DNA from: an uncultured Prochlorococcus sp.
Lineage (GTDB): Bacteria; Cyanobacteriota; Cyanobacteriia; PCC-6307; Cyanobiaceae
DNA: 14,647 bases
NCBI GenBank assembly: GCA_902600395.1
Contig: CACKJL010000025.1
Span: 1-14,647 of the forward strand
Direction of reading: 5' to 3'
Part shown: in pieces, positions 1 through 7,244 of the stretch
How the letters are laid out: each line of letters opens with the position of its first letter
Numbering within the stretch: the first letter of the stretch is position 1
Translations under genes and position numbers: made by a program
Notes under the pieces: model-generated
Database searches by the model: none
What the model was told of the DNA's origin: nothing
Seen by the model: only the letters and a program-made list of their open reading frames with translations

Positions 1-726
1 AGAGCTTTTGCCAACATTTGTTTTACCTATAAGCGCAATGGATATTCCATTGTGAATATATGAATTTCTTTTTGCATTTTCTATTAGTAATTCTATTTTT
101 TCTTTGACTTTTTTAATGTTTTTTAGATATTTGGTGTAATCAAAATCTGTGAAGTCTTCTTCAAAATCAACTCTAGCTTCTATTTCGCAAAGTTGATTTA
201 TAAGGTCATTTTTAATATCATCAATTTTTTTCTTTATTTCTCCTTGAACCCCGCTAAAGGCTAACTCTGCTGATCTGGTATTGCTTGCATTAATTAATTG
301 ATTAATCGACTCGGCTTGAGTAAGGTCTATTTTCCCATTAAGAAAAGCTCTTTGACTAAATTCTCCTGGGTTTGCAAGTCTAACTCTAGAATTACTAGAT
401 AATAATATCTTTAAAACTTTATTTACTATGATAATTCCGCCATGGCAATGAAGTTCAACTACATCCTCTCCTGTGAAGCTATTTGGGGATTTCATCACTA
501 AAATTAAAACCTCATCTATAAATTTATTTTGTTTATTTTCCTGAATAAAACCACGAAAAACTCTATGTGATTCCCATGCATATTTAGATTTAGTTTGAAC
601 AATCTTTTTGCAAGAATTTATTGCGTCTTTCCCTGATACTCTTATTATCGCAACTCCTCCCTTCCCAATACTTATAGCTGAAGCAATTGCGGCTATCGTA
701 TCTTCTGTAGTAACTATCGAATCCAT
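1..726 (-). CDS. mnmE: tRNA uridine-5-carboxymethylaminomethyl modification GTPase MnmE (TrmE/ThdF), N-terminal part; C-terminus beyond window edge
   Basis: Reverse-strand translation from the ATG at 726-724 is open to the window edge (242 codons of a protein usually about 450-460 residues). It begins MDSIVTTEDTIAAIASA and continues with GGVAIIRVSG, the folate-binding N-terminal domain of MnmE. Next come ELHCHGG and FSQRAFLNGKIDLTQAE, conserved where that domain meets the helical domain. The visible part ends in the G-domain P-loop GKTNVGKSS (residues 234-242), where most family members have GxPNVGKSS. With MnmG the family modifies the wobble uridine (C5) of certain tRNAs, using methylene-tetrahydrofolate and GTP. 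A GAGAG just before the ATG could act as a weak ribosome-binding site. The gene is divergent from the DUF2062 gene across a 66-base gap. Family assignment is firm; the switch regions, G4 motif and C-terminal cysteine motif lie outside the window. Confidence 0.95.
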   Translation of the reverse strand, partial: MDSIVTTEDTIAAIASAISIGKGGVAIIRVSGKDAINSCKKIVQTKSKYAWESHRVFRGFIQENKQNKFIDEVLILVMKSPNSFTGEDVVELHCHGGIIIVNKVLKILLSSNSRVRLANPGEFSQRAFLNGKIDLTQAESINQLINASNTRSAELAFSGVQGEIKKKIDDIKNDLINQLCEIEARVDFEEDFTDFDYTKYLKNIKKVKEKIELLIENAKRNSYIHNGISIALIGKTNVGKSS

Positions 727-792
727 CTCTCGCTTTGTTATGGATAATTAAGTAAGATTATCAAGAATTTAATTTTGAAATTTTCTTTCTGA

Positions 793-1236
793 ATGAGATT
801 TAAAAGAGATATTACTTTTAAGAAAATTCTATCATTATTTAGGAGTCAGAATGGAAGTCCTTTCTTTAATGCTAAAGGTTTAGCTATAGGGGTATTTAGT
901 GGTTGCTTTCCATTTTTTGGTTTTCAGACTTTAATGGGAGTATTTTTTGCGAAAATAGCTAAGGGAAATATTGTTCTAGCTGCAATTGGTACCTGGATCA
1001 GCAACCCTTTTACTTATATTCCACTTTATTATTTTAACTATAGAGTTGGTTCGATTTTTTTAAATAATCCTTCTAATAAAATTCTTGAAAAAAGTTTAGT
1101 TATTGATGACTTTTGGAAACAAGGTAGAATTTTTTCCTTAAAATTACTCTTGGGTTCATCTTGTGTAGGTATTTTATTAGCTTTGATTTGCGGCAGTATT
1201 GTTTTCTTTATCTACAAGATAAAAAGTAAAAGATAG
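793..1236 (+). CDS. DUF2062 family small membrane protein
   Basis: A 147-residue protein with the DUF2062 pattern: GVFSGCFPFFGFQ at residues 33-45 and SNPFTYIPLYY about 70-80. Hydrophobic stretches near residues 29-53, 59-82 and 116-143 suggest three membrane segments, with a basic N-terminus (MRFKRD) and basic C-terminus (KIKSKR). The ATG at 793 directly follows an in-frame TGA (790-792), so no earlier start is possible. The family is widespread in bacteria, and I know of no established biochemical function for it. It lies divergent from mnmE and convergent with the (p)ppGpp synthetase gene, ending 18 bases from that gene's stop, with no hairpin terminator visible between them. I see no clear Shine-Dalgarno sequence. 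The family call is confident; the role is unknown. Confidence 0.85.
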   Translation: MRFKRDITFKKILSLFRSQNGSPFFNAKGLAIGVFSGCFPFFGFQTLMGVFFAKIAKGNIVLAAIGTWISNPFTYIPLYYFNYRVGSIFLNNPSNKILEKSLVIDDFWKQGRIFSLKLLLGSSCVGILLALICGSIVFFIYKIKSKR

Positions 1237-1254
1237 ATTGATCTGATTTTAAAA

Positions 1255-3564
1255 TTAACTTTGTCCAACTCTGGCAATATCTAAAACATCTGCCATTGAT
1301 TTAATTTGTTCAATTGTTTTGTGAAGTTGATTATAACTTTCAAGACCTACACAAAGATTTATAATAGCTGGTTTACCATAAGCAGTTTTAACATTGGCAT
1401 CACTAACGTTTATACCTTTATCAGATAACCGCATAAGAATATCTTTAAGAACTCCAACTCGATCAATTACTTCTATTCGTAGCTGAATTGGAAACTTATT
1501 ATCGCCAGTTTTATTATCTTGATTCCAACCGACAGGTAATCTTCTCTCTATTGGAATTGGTATTACATTTTCACAATCTTCCCTATGTATAGTTATCCCA
1601 TGGTTGCCGAGCGACACAGTTCCGATAATATCCTCGCCTGGGAGTGGGGAACAGCATTTACCTATTCTGTAATCAAGACCTTCTATCCCGGAAATTGGTG
1701 ATTTAGCTGCTGTATTAGATTGATTAGTGGATAAATTATTATTACTTTTAAGAGATTTTGCTATTTCAGAGTCAGAATCATTTTTTACATCTTCTGTCTG
1801 TAATTTTATTTCTTCTCTTAGTCTGTTTAATACTTGATGCAAAGTTAAACCACCAAAACCAAGAGATGCAAGAAGGTCTTCAGTAGTTTTTAAATTGCAT
1901 CGATTTGCAACTTTTTTCATGGCTTCACTAGAAAGTAATGCTTCAAAACCGTTTCTACCTACTTCTTTTTCAAGTAAATCTCTACCTCTTTTAATCGTTT
2001 CATCACGATGGCTTTTCTTATACCATTGGCGAATTCTATTTTTAGCAGTTGGCGTAACTACAAAGTTCAGCCAATCCAAGCTTGGAGTAGCATTATTACT
2101 TGTCAAAATTTCTATGAAGTCACCATTTTGAAGTGCTGTAGATAATGGAGAAAGCTTTTCATTAATTCTTATTCCATTACAGTGATTTCCAACTTCAGAA
2201 TGGATTCTGTAGGCGAAATCTATCGCGGTAGATCCTTTCCTTAAACCAACAACATCTCCTTTTGGAGTGATTACAAATACTTCTTCATCAAATAAATCTT
2301 CTTTAATTGAAGCTAAATAATCATTATGATCCCTTTCATTACCTTCTTGTTGCCATTCTACTAATTGTCTTAGCCAATTAAATCTCTCGGCATTACTTTT
2401 AGCAGGAGAACCACCCTCTTTATATTGCCAATGAGCGGCAATACCATATTCAGCAATTTGATGCATCGAAGTAGTTCTAATTTGAACTTCAATAGGTCGA
2501 TGTCTTCCAATCACAGAAGTGTGTAAGGACTGATATCCATTGGGTTTTGGTAATCCTATATAGTCTTTAAATCTACCTGGAATTGGTTTGAAAGTATCAT
2601 GAACAACTGCTAAAGCTCTATAACAACTATCTGAATTGTCCACGATAATTCTTAGGGCAGCAACATCATAAATCTCGTGAAAATGCTTTTGTTGTCTTTC
2701 CATTTTGCTCCAGATGCCATAAAGATGTTTTGGCCTTCCTGTTATTTCAAAATTTTTCAAACCCGCTGAAAGCAAGTTTTCCTTCATAAGATTCAAAGTT
2801 ACTTTTAATCTTTTTTCTCTATCACTTCTTTTAACGGCGATTTGATCTTTAAGATCTAGATATTCTTTAGGCTCTAGGAATTTAAAAGCTAAATCTTCTA
2901 ATTCCCATTTAAATCTGTTTATTCCTAGTCGATTAGCTAATGGTGCATAAATCTCTCTTGTTTCTCTCGCTATTCTTAGTTTTTTCTCATCATTTAGCCA
3001 TTCAATTGTTCTCATGTTATGAAGTCGATCTGCAAGTTTAACTAAGACAACTCTGATATCGCTGGCCATAGCCAAAAACATTTTCCTAAGATTTTCAGCT
3101 TGTGCTTCAGTCCTATTGTTAAAGTGAATGCCGCCTAATTTTGTTACACCCTCTACAAGTATTTTTACTTCTAATCCAAAATTTGTTTCTATTTCAGATA
3201 AATCAATGCCAGTATCTTCAACTACATCATGTAAAAGGCCTGCAGCAATAACAGATGAACTAGCACCTATTTCTTTAAGGAGATTTGCAACAGCAACCGG
3301 GTGGATAATGTATGGCTCGCCGCTCGCACGGAATTGTCCATCATGAGCTTTATAAGCAAGTTTAAAAGCCTTTACTATAAGGTTGTGATTCTCATCATTT
3401 TCTTTATTTGATTTTTCAAAATTATGAATATCTTTAAGAAGCCAATCGGGAATGTTTATTTGATAATTCAAAGATTCGCTTTCATATTTTTTATTTTCAG
3501 GCAAAATAGTTTTGGAAACTTCAATTTCGTTTTTTTCTTTTGAATTTGCAGCTGCCTCGGACAT
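1255..3564 (-). CDS. spoT: Bifunctional (p)ppGpp synthetase/hydrolase (Rel/SpoT, RSH family)
   Basis: A full-length 769-residue long RSH enzyme that makes and degrades the alarmone (p)ppGpp from GTP/GDP and ATP in the stringent response. Domains in order: a variable N-terminus (1-55); the HD hydrolase domain with HDVVEDT at 112-118 and KLADRLHNMRT at 176-186; the synthetase domain with RFKDYIGLPKPNGYQSLHTS at 331-350 and EVQIRT at 359-364; a TGS domain about 428-490; a conserved cysteine region (RIGKCCSPLPGEDIIG); and a C-terminal ACT domain over roughly the last 75 residues. RFKD fits the RxKD form typical of bifunctional enzymes rather than the ExDD form of synthetase-only RelA. Both active sites look intact. 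It is divergent from the ABC ATPase gene with only 54 bases between starts. The symbol could equally be relA or rel. Confidence 0.96.
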   Translation of the reverse strand: MSEAAANSKEKNEIEVSKTILPENKKYESESLNYQINIPDWLLKDIHNFEKSNKENDENHNLIVKAFKLAYKAHDGQFRASGEPYIIHPVAVANLLKEIGASSSVIAAGLLHDVVEDTGIDLSEIETNFGLEVKILVEGVTKLGGIHFNNRTEAQAENLRKMFLAMASDIRVVLVKLADRLHNMRTIEWLNDEKKLRIARETREIYAPLANRLGINRFKWELEDLAFKFLEPKEYLDLKDQIAVKRSDREKRLKVTLNLMKENLLSAGLKNFEITGRPKHLYGIWSKMERQQKHFHEIYDVAALRIIVDNSDSCYRALAVVHDTFKPIPGRFKDYIGLPKPNGYQSLHTSVIGRHRPIEVQIRTTSMHQIAEYGIAAHWQYKEGGSPAKSNAERFNWLRQLVEWQQEGNERDHNDYLASIKEDLFDEEVFVITPKGDVVGLRKGSTAIDFAYRIHSEVGNHCNGIRINEKLSPLSTALQNGDFIEILTSNNATPSLDWLNFVVTPTAKNRIRQWYKKSHRDETIKRGRDLLEKEVGRNGFEALLSSEAMKKVANRCNLKTTEDLLASLGFGGLTLHQVLNRLREEIKLQTEDVKNDSDSEIAKSLKSNNNLSTNQSNTAAKSPISGIEGLDYRIGKCCSPLPGEDIIGTVSLGNHGITIHREDCENVIPIPIERRLPVGWNQDNKTGDNKFPIQLRIEVIDRVGVLKDILMRLSDKGINVSDANVKTAYGKPAIINLCVGLESYNQLHKTIEQIKSMADVLDIARVGQS

Positions 3565-3618
3565 TTTATATTGCTTTAGATGTATTTTATTTATGTCTAG
3601 AAAAATTTGCTATAAATC
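3565..3618. promoter_or_regulatory. Divergent 54-base intergenic region, spoT (-) / ABC ATPase (+)
   Basis: Both start codons face outward from this 54-base A+T-rich gap, so promoters for the two genes must sit here or extend into the neighbouring coding sequence. A TATAAA at 3611-3616 lies only two bases before the ABC start, too close to be its -10 unless translation begins further in. I see no strong -35 on either strand and no clear ribosome-binding site. That promoter elements are present is inferred from layout; none is clearly identified. Confidence 0.35.
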
Positions 3619-5217
3619 ATGGAAAAAAATAAAGAAAAAATTATTGTAGTTAAAAATCTTACTGTTAAATATGGTCTAAAACAGCAACCTATTATCAAAA
3701 ATTTTAATTTGGAAATAGATAGTGGAGATCATTTGGCCATAATAGGACCTTCTGGATGTGGAAAGACCACTTTTGCAAAAACATTAGTAAATATATTGCC
3801 TGCAAAGGCCACTTCTAAAGGGTATCTATCGATTTCTAATGTAGATCCTAGGAAAATAAACAACAAAGATGCACAATTATTTAGAAGAAAGAATTTTGGA
3901 TTTATTTATCAAGACTCTATAAAAAAACTTAATCCGCTAATGAGAGTTGGGGATCATTTATATGAATTATTTAAAACACATGATCAAACTAAATCATCTT
4001 TAGCTATTAAAAAATTAGTAAGAGAAGTTTTTCAAAAAGTCGGAATTGAAGAAAGTAGACTTGATTCTTTCCCACATCAATTTAGCGGCGGAATGAGACA
4101 GAGAGTTTCTATAGCAATGGCACTTGCTTTGAAACCTAAATTATTAATAGCTGATGAACCTACAACAAGTTTAGATACCAAAACAAGTTTTGAAATTATG
4201 CAAGAAATAATTCGTCTATGTAATGAATTTGATACAACTTTAATTTTAATTAGTCATGATATTAATCTTGCAGCAAAGTGGTGTAGAAAAGTTGCAATAA
4301 TTGAAAAGGGATCGATTGTTGAAAAGGGGAATATATTAGATATTTTTCAATCACCAAAATCAGATATCGGGAAAAAGTTAGTAAATGCATCAAAAATAGT
4401 ATTAGAACCAAATACTAAAAATAATGCTCGAGATCAGGTCGTTCTAGAGGTAAATAACCTAAGACATTGGTATAAATTAAATTCTTCAATTTTCATTAAT
4501 AAATGGAATAAGGCTTTAAATGAAGTTAGTTTCAAGTTATATGAGAATGAGACTCTTGGAATAGTTGGTTCTTCAGGGAGTGGTAAAAGTACATTATGTA
4601 GGGCTTTAATTGGACTTCTTAAAGTAAGAGGTGGTGAAATCAAAATTTATGATAAAAATCATGCATCGAAAAAAAATAAATCTTTTAAAAAGAACAATAA
4701 AGTGCAAATTATTTTTCAAGATCCTTTTTCAAGTTTGAACCCGAAAATGACAATTAAAAGTATTTTGGAAGATATATTTTTTATTCAAAAAATTTCAGAT
4801 AAAAGAAAAATCGAAAAAGAAATAAAATTAATGTTTAGAAATTTGAATCTTCCCTTAAATAATGATTTTTTTAATTCTTATCCTAGCCAATTATCTGGTG
4901 GTCAATTGCAAAGAATTTCATTAGCCAGAGCGCTATTGTTGAAACCAAAAATTTTGATTTGTGATGAGAGCGTTAATATGTTGGATGCTTCAGTAAAAAT
5001 AGAGATTCTTGAATTACTTAGAGTCTTGCAAGAAAAAATGAATTTAACGATTATCTTTATTACTCATGATTTGGGCATTGCTAAAAGATTTTGTGATAGG
5101 TTGCTAGTTATGAATCACGGAAAGATAGTTGATGAAGGAGAAAGTTCCACAATATTCACTAAAACTCAAAACACGTATACAAAATCGCTTCTAAATTCCT
5201 CCTTGAATCTTATTTAA
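3619..5217 (+). CDS. Duplicated (two-domain) ABC transporter ATP-binding protein, dipeptide/oligopeptide (DppD-DppF) type
   Basis: A 532-residue cytoplasmic protein with two fused nucleotide-binding domains, like the YejF/GsiA-type ATPases of peptide and nickel importers. Domain 1 has Walker A GPSGCGKTT (43-51), signature FSGGM (155-159), Walker B LLIADE (175-180) and switch His 213. Domain 2 has Walker A GSSGSGKST (317-325), Q-loop FQDPFSSLNP (366-375), signature LSGGQ (425-429), Walker B ILICDE (445-450) and His 483. All ATP-contacting motifs are present in both. Domain 2 departs from family habit after Walker B: DESVNMLD replaces the usual DEP(V/T)SALD, altering the D-loop. No permease or substrate-binding protein gene lies beside it, so the substrate cannot be read from context. 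Its end overlaps the convergent pseudouridine synthase gene by 8 bases. Confident as an ABC ATPase; peptide import is inferred from family resemblance. Confidence 0.88.
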   Translation: MEKNKEKIIVVKNLTVKYGLKQQPIIKNFNLEIDSGDHLAIIGPSGCGKTTFAKTLVNILPAKATSKGYLSISNVDPRKINNKDAQLFRRKNFGFIYQDSIKKLNPLMRVGDHLYELFKTHDQTKSSLAIKKLVREVFQKVGIEESRLDSFPHQFSGGMRQRVSIAMALALKPKLLIADEPTTSLDTKTSFEIMQEIIRLCNEFDTTLILISHDINLAAKWCRKVAIIEKGSIVEKGNILDIFQSPKSDIGKKLVNASKIVLEPNTKNNARDQVVLEVNNLRHWYKLNSSIFINKWNKALNEVSFKLYENETLGIVGSSGSGKSTLCRALIGLLKVRGGEIKIYDKNHASKKNKSFKKNNKVQIIFQDPFSSLNPKMTIKSILEDIFFIQKISDKRKIEKEIKLMFRNLNLPLNNDFFNSYPSQLSGGQLQRISLARALLLKPKILICDESVNMLDASVKIEILELLRVLQEKMNLTIIFITHDLGIAKRFCDRLLVMNHGKIVDEGESSTIFTKTQNTYTKSLLNSSLNLI

Positions 5218-6169
5218 TTTTAAGAACACTTAGTAATTTTTGAAAATCTAATGGTAATTCTGATTCAAATATCATTTCGTTACCATTTATTGGATGTATA
5301 AGTCCAAGCTTAATGGCGTGTAAAGCTTGGCCATCTAATTTACATGGTAGTTTTTTACATCTTCCATATAACGGATCACCCACAATTGGATGATTAATGT
5401 GAGCACAATGTACTCTTATTTGATGCGTTCGCCCCGTATCTAGTTTGAAACTCATTAATGAGTAATTGCCAAATCTTTCTTCTAATTTCCAATAGGTACA
5501 GGCATACCTTCCTGAAGTTTCTTCAACTACTTTATATTTCAATCTATTTAATTTATCTCTGCCAATGTTTCCCACTATTTGGCCTTCTTCAGAATTCGGT
5601 GCTCCATGAATTACTGCAATATATTCGCGTGATGCTATTTTTTCTTTAATTTGTTTCTGGAGATTTACTAATGCCTCTTGGCTTTTTGCAACAACCATAC
5701 ATCCGGAGGTATCTTTATCTAATCTGTGAACAATCCCAGGTCTTAGTTTCCCATTAATTCCAGGTAGATCTTTACAGTGAAAAAGTAATCCATTCACTAA
5801 AGTTCCAGATTTGTGTCCAGGTGCTGGATGAACAATTAGTCCTGATTGTTTATTAATTACTATGATGTGCTCGTCTTCAAAAAGGATATTTAAATCCATT
5901 TTTTCAGGTTTCAAATAAATAAGAGGTTCTGGAGGAGGCATCCATATTTGAATATTGTCGCCGTTTTTTAATGGGGTCTTTGCTTTCGCAGTCTTATAGT
6001 TTACAAGTACTAAACCTGAATTTATAAAATGTTGAATTCTTGCTCTACTTTGTTCTGGCCTTTTACTTACCAACCATCTGTCTAGCCTCATAGGAAGAGG
6101 TAGCTCATAAATAATTTCTATAAGCTCACCTTCTCCAATGCCGAAAGAATTTTGATTATTTAATTCCAT
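5210..6169 (-). CDS. rluD: RluA/RluD family ribosomal large subunit pseudouridine synthase
   Basis: A 319-residue protein, normal length for RluD. An N-terminal S4 RNA-binding domain covers about residues 26-75 (MRLDRWLVSKRPEQSRARIQ onward, then NGDNIQI). The catalytic domain follows with FEDEHIIVINKQSGLIVHPA (about 97-116) and the active-site motif HRLDKDTSG (148-156), in which Asp 151 is the expected catalytic residue. A later TGRTHQIRVH motif is also conserved. The family isomerises specific uridines in 23S rRNA to pseudouridine. The C-terminal codons overlap the end of the convergent ABC gene by 8 bases, and the start overlaps the end of the upstream rbgA-type gene by 10 bases, so translational coupling with that gene is likely. 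The family also includes RluA and RluC types, so the exact target uridines are not proven from sequence. Confidence 0.92.
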   Translation of the reverse strand: MELNNQNSFGIGEGELIEIIYELPLPMRLDRWLVSKRPEQSRARIQHFINSGLVLVNYKTAKAKTPLKNGDNIQIWMPPPEPLIYLKPEKMDLNILFEDEHIIVINKQSGLIVHPAPGHKSGTLVNGLLFHCKDLPGINGKLRPGIVHRLDKDTSGCMVVAKSQEALVNLQKQIKEKIASREYIAVIHGAPNSEEGQIVGNIGRDKLNRLKYKVVEETSGRYACTYWKLEERFGNYSLMSFKLDTGRTHQIRVHCAHINHPIVGDPLYGRCKKLPCKLDGQALHAIKLGLIHPINGNEMIFESELPLDFQKLLSVLKIK

Positions 6170-7032
6170 ATTGGGACTTCTAAAGCAATTTTACCCAGCA
6201 TTTGATTTCTATAATCTTCCAATAACTTATGAGACATTCTCCTCTTATCGCCAGAGGTATGTTTTGAAGCTGCTTCGTCGATCCAAGCAGAAGGACTCTT
6301 AAAGCCTTTAGTAATATCAACTCCATATCTATTAGATATTTGTTTAACTGAGATATTCGCATTCTTATCTTTGTTGAGAGTGGATATAATTTTGATAAAT
6401 CCAATTGCGACACTCTCTATTTCATAAGCAGCTTCTCCAATATCGTCACACAGTGCAAGATTAAGTGCTGATTTTTGATCTTCTAAATTTGGAGGTATAA
6501 CACCAGGAGCATCTAGCAGATCTATACCACTTTCTAATTTTATCCATCTTAAATTACGAGTCACGCCTGCTTTCCTAGCGCTATCTACAACTCTTTTTTT
6601 TGCGATTCTATTAATTAATGCCGACTTTCCTACGTTTGGAAAACCAAGTGTAAGGGCTCTAATTGGCCTAATTCGCATTCCTCTAGAGATTCTTCTATCG
6701 TCGATTGACGACCTAGAATCTTTGGCTGACTTACAAATTTCTTTAATCCCTATTCCTCTTTTAGCATCACACCAAAGAGGATATTGATCTTTAGAATTAA
6801 ACCATTTATTCCAACTATTAATTGTATTCGGGGAGATCATATCTGATCTGTTAATGACAAGAATATGTTTTTTATTATTTATCCATTTATTTAAGTGTGG
6901 ATGTCCTGTTGACAAAGGAATTCGTGCATCTCTCACTTCTATAACTAAATCTACTTTATTGATAACTTCAGATAATTTCTTTTCTGCTTTTGCGATATGG
7001 CCTGGGTACCATTGGATTTTGGGTATGTCCAC
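6160..7032 (-). CDS. rbgA: Ribosome biogenesis GTPase RbgA/YlqF (circularly permuted GTPase)
   Basis: A 290-residue protein with the permuted G-motif order of the YlqF/YawG family: G4 NRSD (61-64) and a G5-like DAKRG (89-93) precede G1 GFPNVGKSA (130-138), the G2 threonine (158, AGVTRN) and G3 DAPG (174-177). The N-terminal IQWYPGHIAKA (6-16) is the family hallmark and fixes the start, which is GTG (7032-7030), since no ATG lies upstream in a sensible place. RbgA acts in a late step of 50S subunit assembly in Bacillus. G4 reads NRSD where most GTPases have NKxD; Arg for Lys is conservative and probably tolerated. It is the first gene of a two-gene unit with the pseudouridine synthase, overlapping by 10 bases, both serving the large ribosomal subunit. 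I see no obvious Shine-Dalgarno sequence. Confidence 0.93.
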   Translation of the reverse strand: MDIPKIQWYPGHIAKAEKKLSEVINKVDLVIEVRDARIPLSTGHPHLNKWINNKKHILVINRSDMISPNTINSWNKWFNSKDQYPLWCDAKRGIGIKEICKSAKDSRSSIDDRRISRGMRIRPIRALTLGFPNVGKSALINRIAKKRVVDSARKAGVTRNLRWIKLESGIDLLDAPGVIPPNLEDQKSALNLALCDDIGEAAYEIESVAIGFIKIISTLNKDKNANISVKQISNRYGVDITKGFKSPSAWIDEAASKHTSGDKRRMSHKLLEDYRNQMLGKIALEVPIWN

Positions 7033-7244
7033 TTCAATAAATTAAATAAAATTTTGTATTCCTTTTAGTTTTTATAAGTTTCAAAAGTATTTACTTCTAA
7101 ATTTTAGTATAAATTTAATAACTAAAAATTTTTATAATCGTTAATTCTTAAAATTTATTAAGGCATAGGTAACAGTAACTACTTTTTAACCCAATAAGCC
7201 CAAATTAACGTTAGGCTCTTGAGATTATAAATATAGCTTGTTTA
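7033..7244. other. 212-base divergent intergenic region between rbgA and pgk
   Basis: The widest gap in the window, very A+T-rich. On the plus strand it carries a GTA-N8-TAC palindrome and a TAACGT box (described separately), plus a TATAAT at 7133-7138 and a TATAAA at 7226-7231 that are alternative -10 candidates for pgk. On the minus strand a TATACT at 7111-7106 could be a -10 for rbgA, with no good -35. I see no open reading frame of note, no tRNA-like fold and no terminator hairpin. A small RNA cannot be excluded by eye. Confidence 0.5.
7169..7211 (+). promoter_or_regulatory. Candidate NtcA-type activated promoter upstream of pgk
   Basis: GTA at 7169-7171 and TAC at 7180-7182 are separated by exactly 8 bases, the core consensus for the cyanobacterial nitrogen regulator NtcA. 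A TAN3T box (TAACGT, 7206-7211) starts 23 bases after the TAC; class II NtcA-activated promoters typically have about 22. Transcription would then begin near 7218, leaving a leader of roughly 27 bases before the pgk ATG. The motif and spacing are seen directly. NtcA control is inference, because such a short pattern occurs by chance a few times in a window this size. Confidence 0.4.

Noticed and set aside
3611..3616. TATAAA just before the ABC ATPase start, as its -10 box
   Set aside because: It ends two bases before the ATG, so transcription would begin after the start codon. In such A+T-rich spacers the hexamer is expected by chance.
6180..6413. A second minus-strand open frame within rbgA, in another frame
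   Set aside because: It overlaps the clear RbgA frame on the same strand, has no recognisable motif, and would need internal initiation with no ribosome-binding site.
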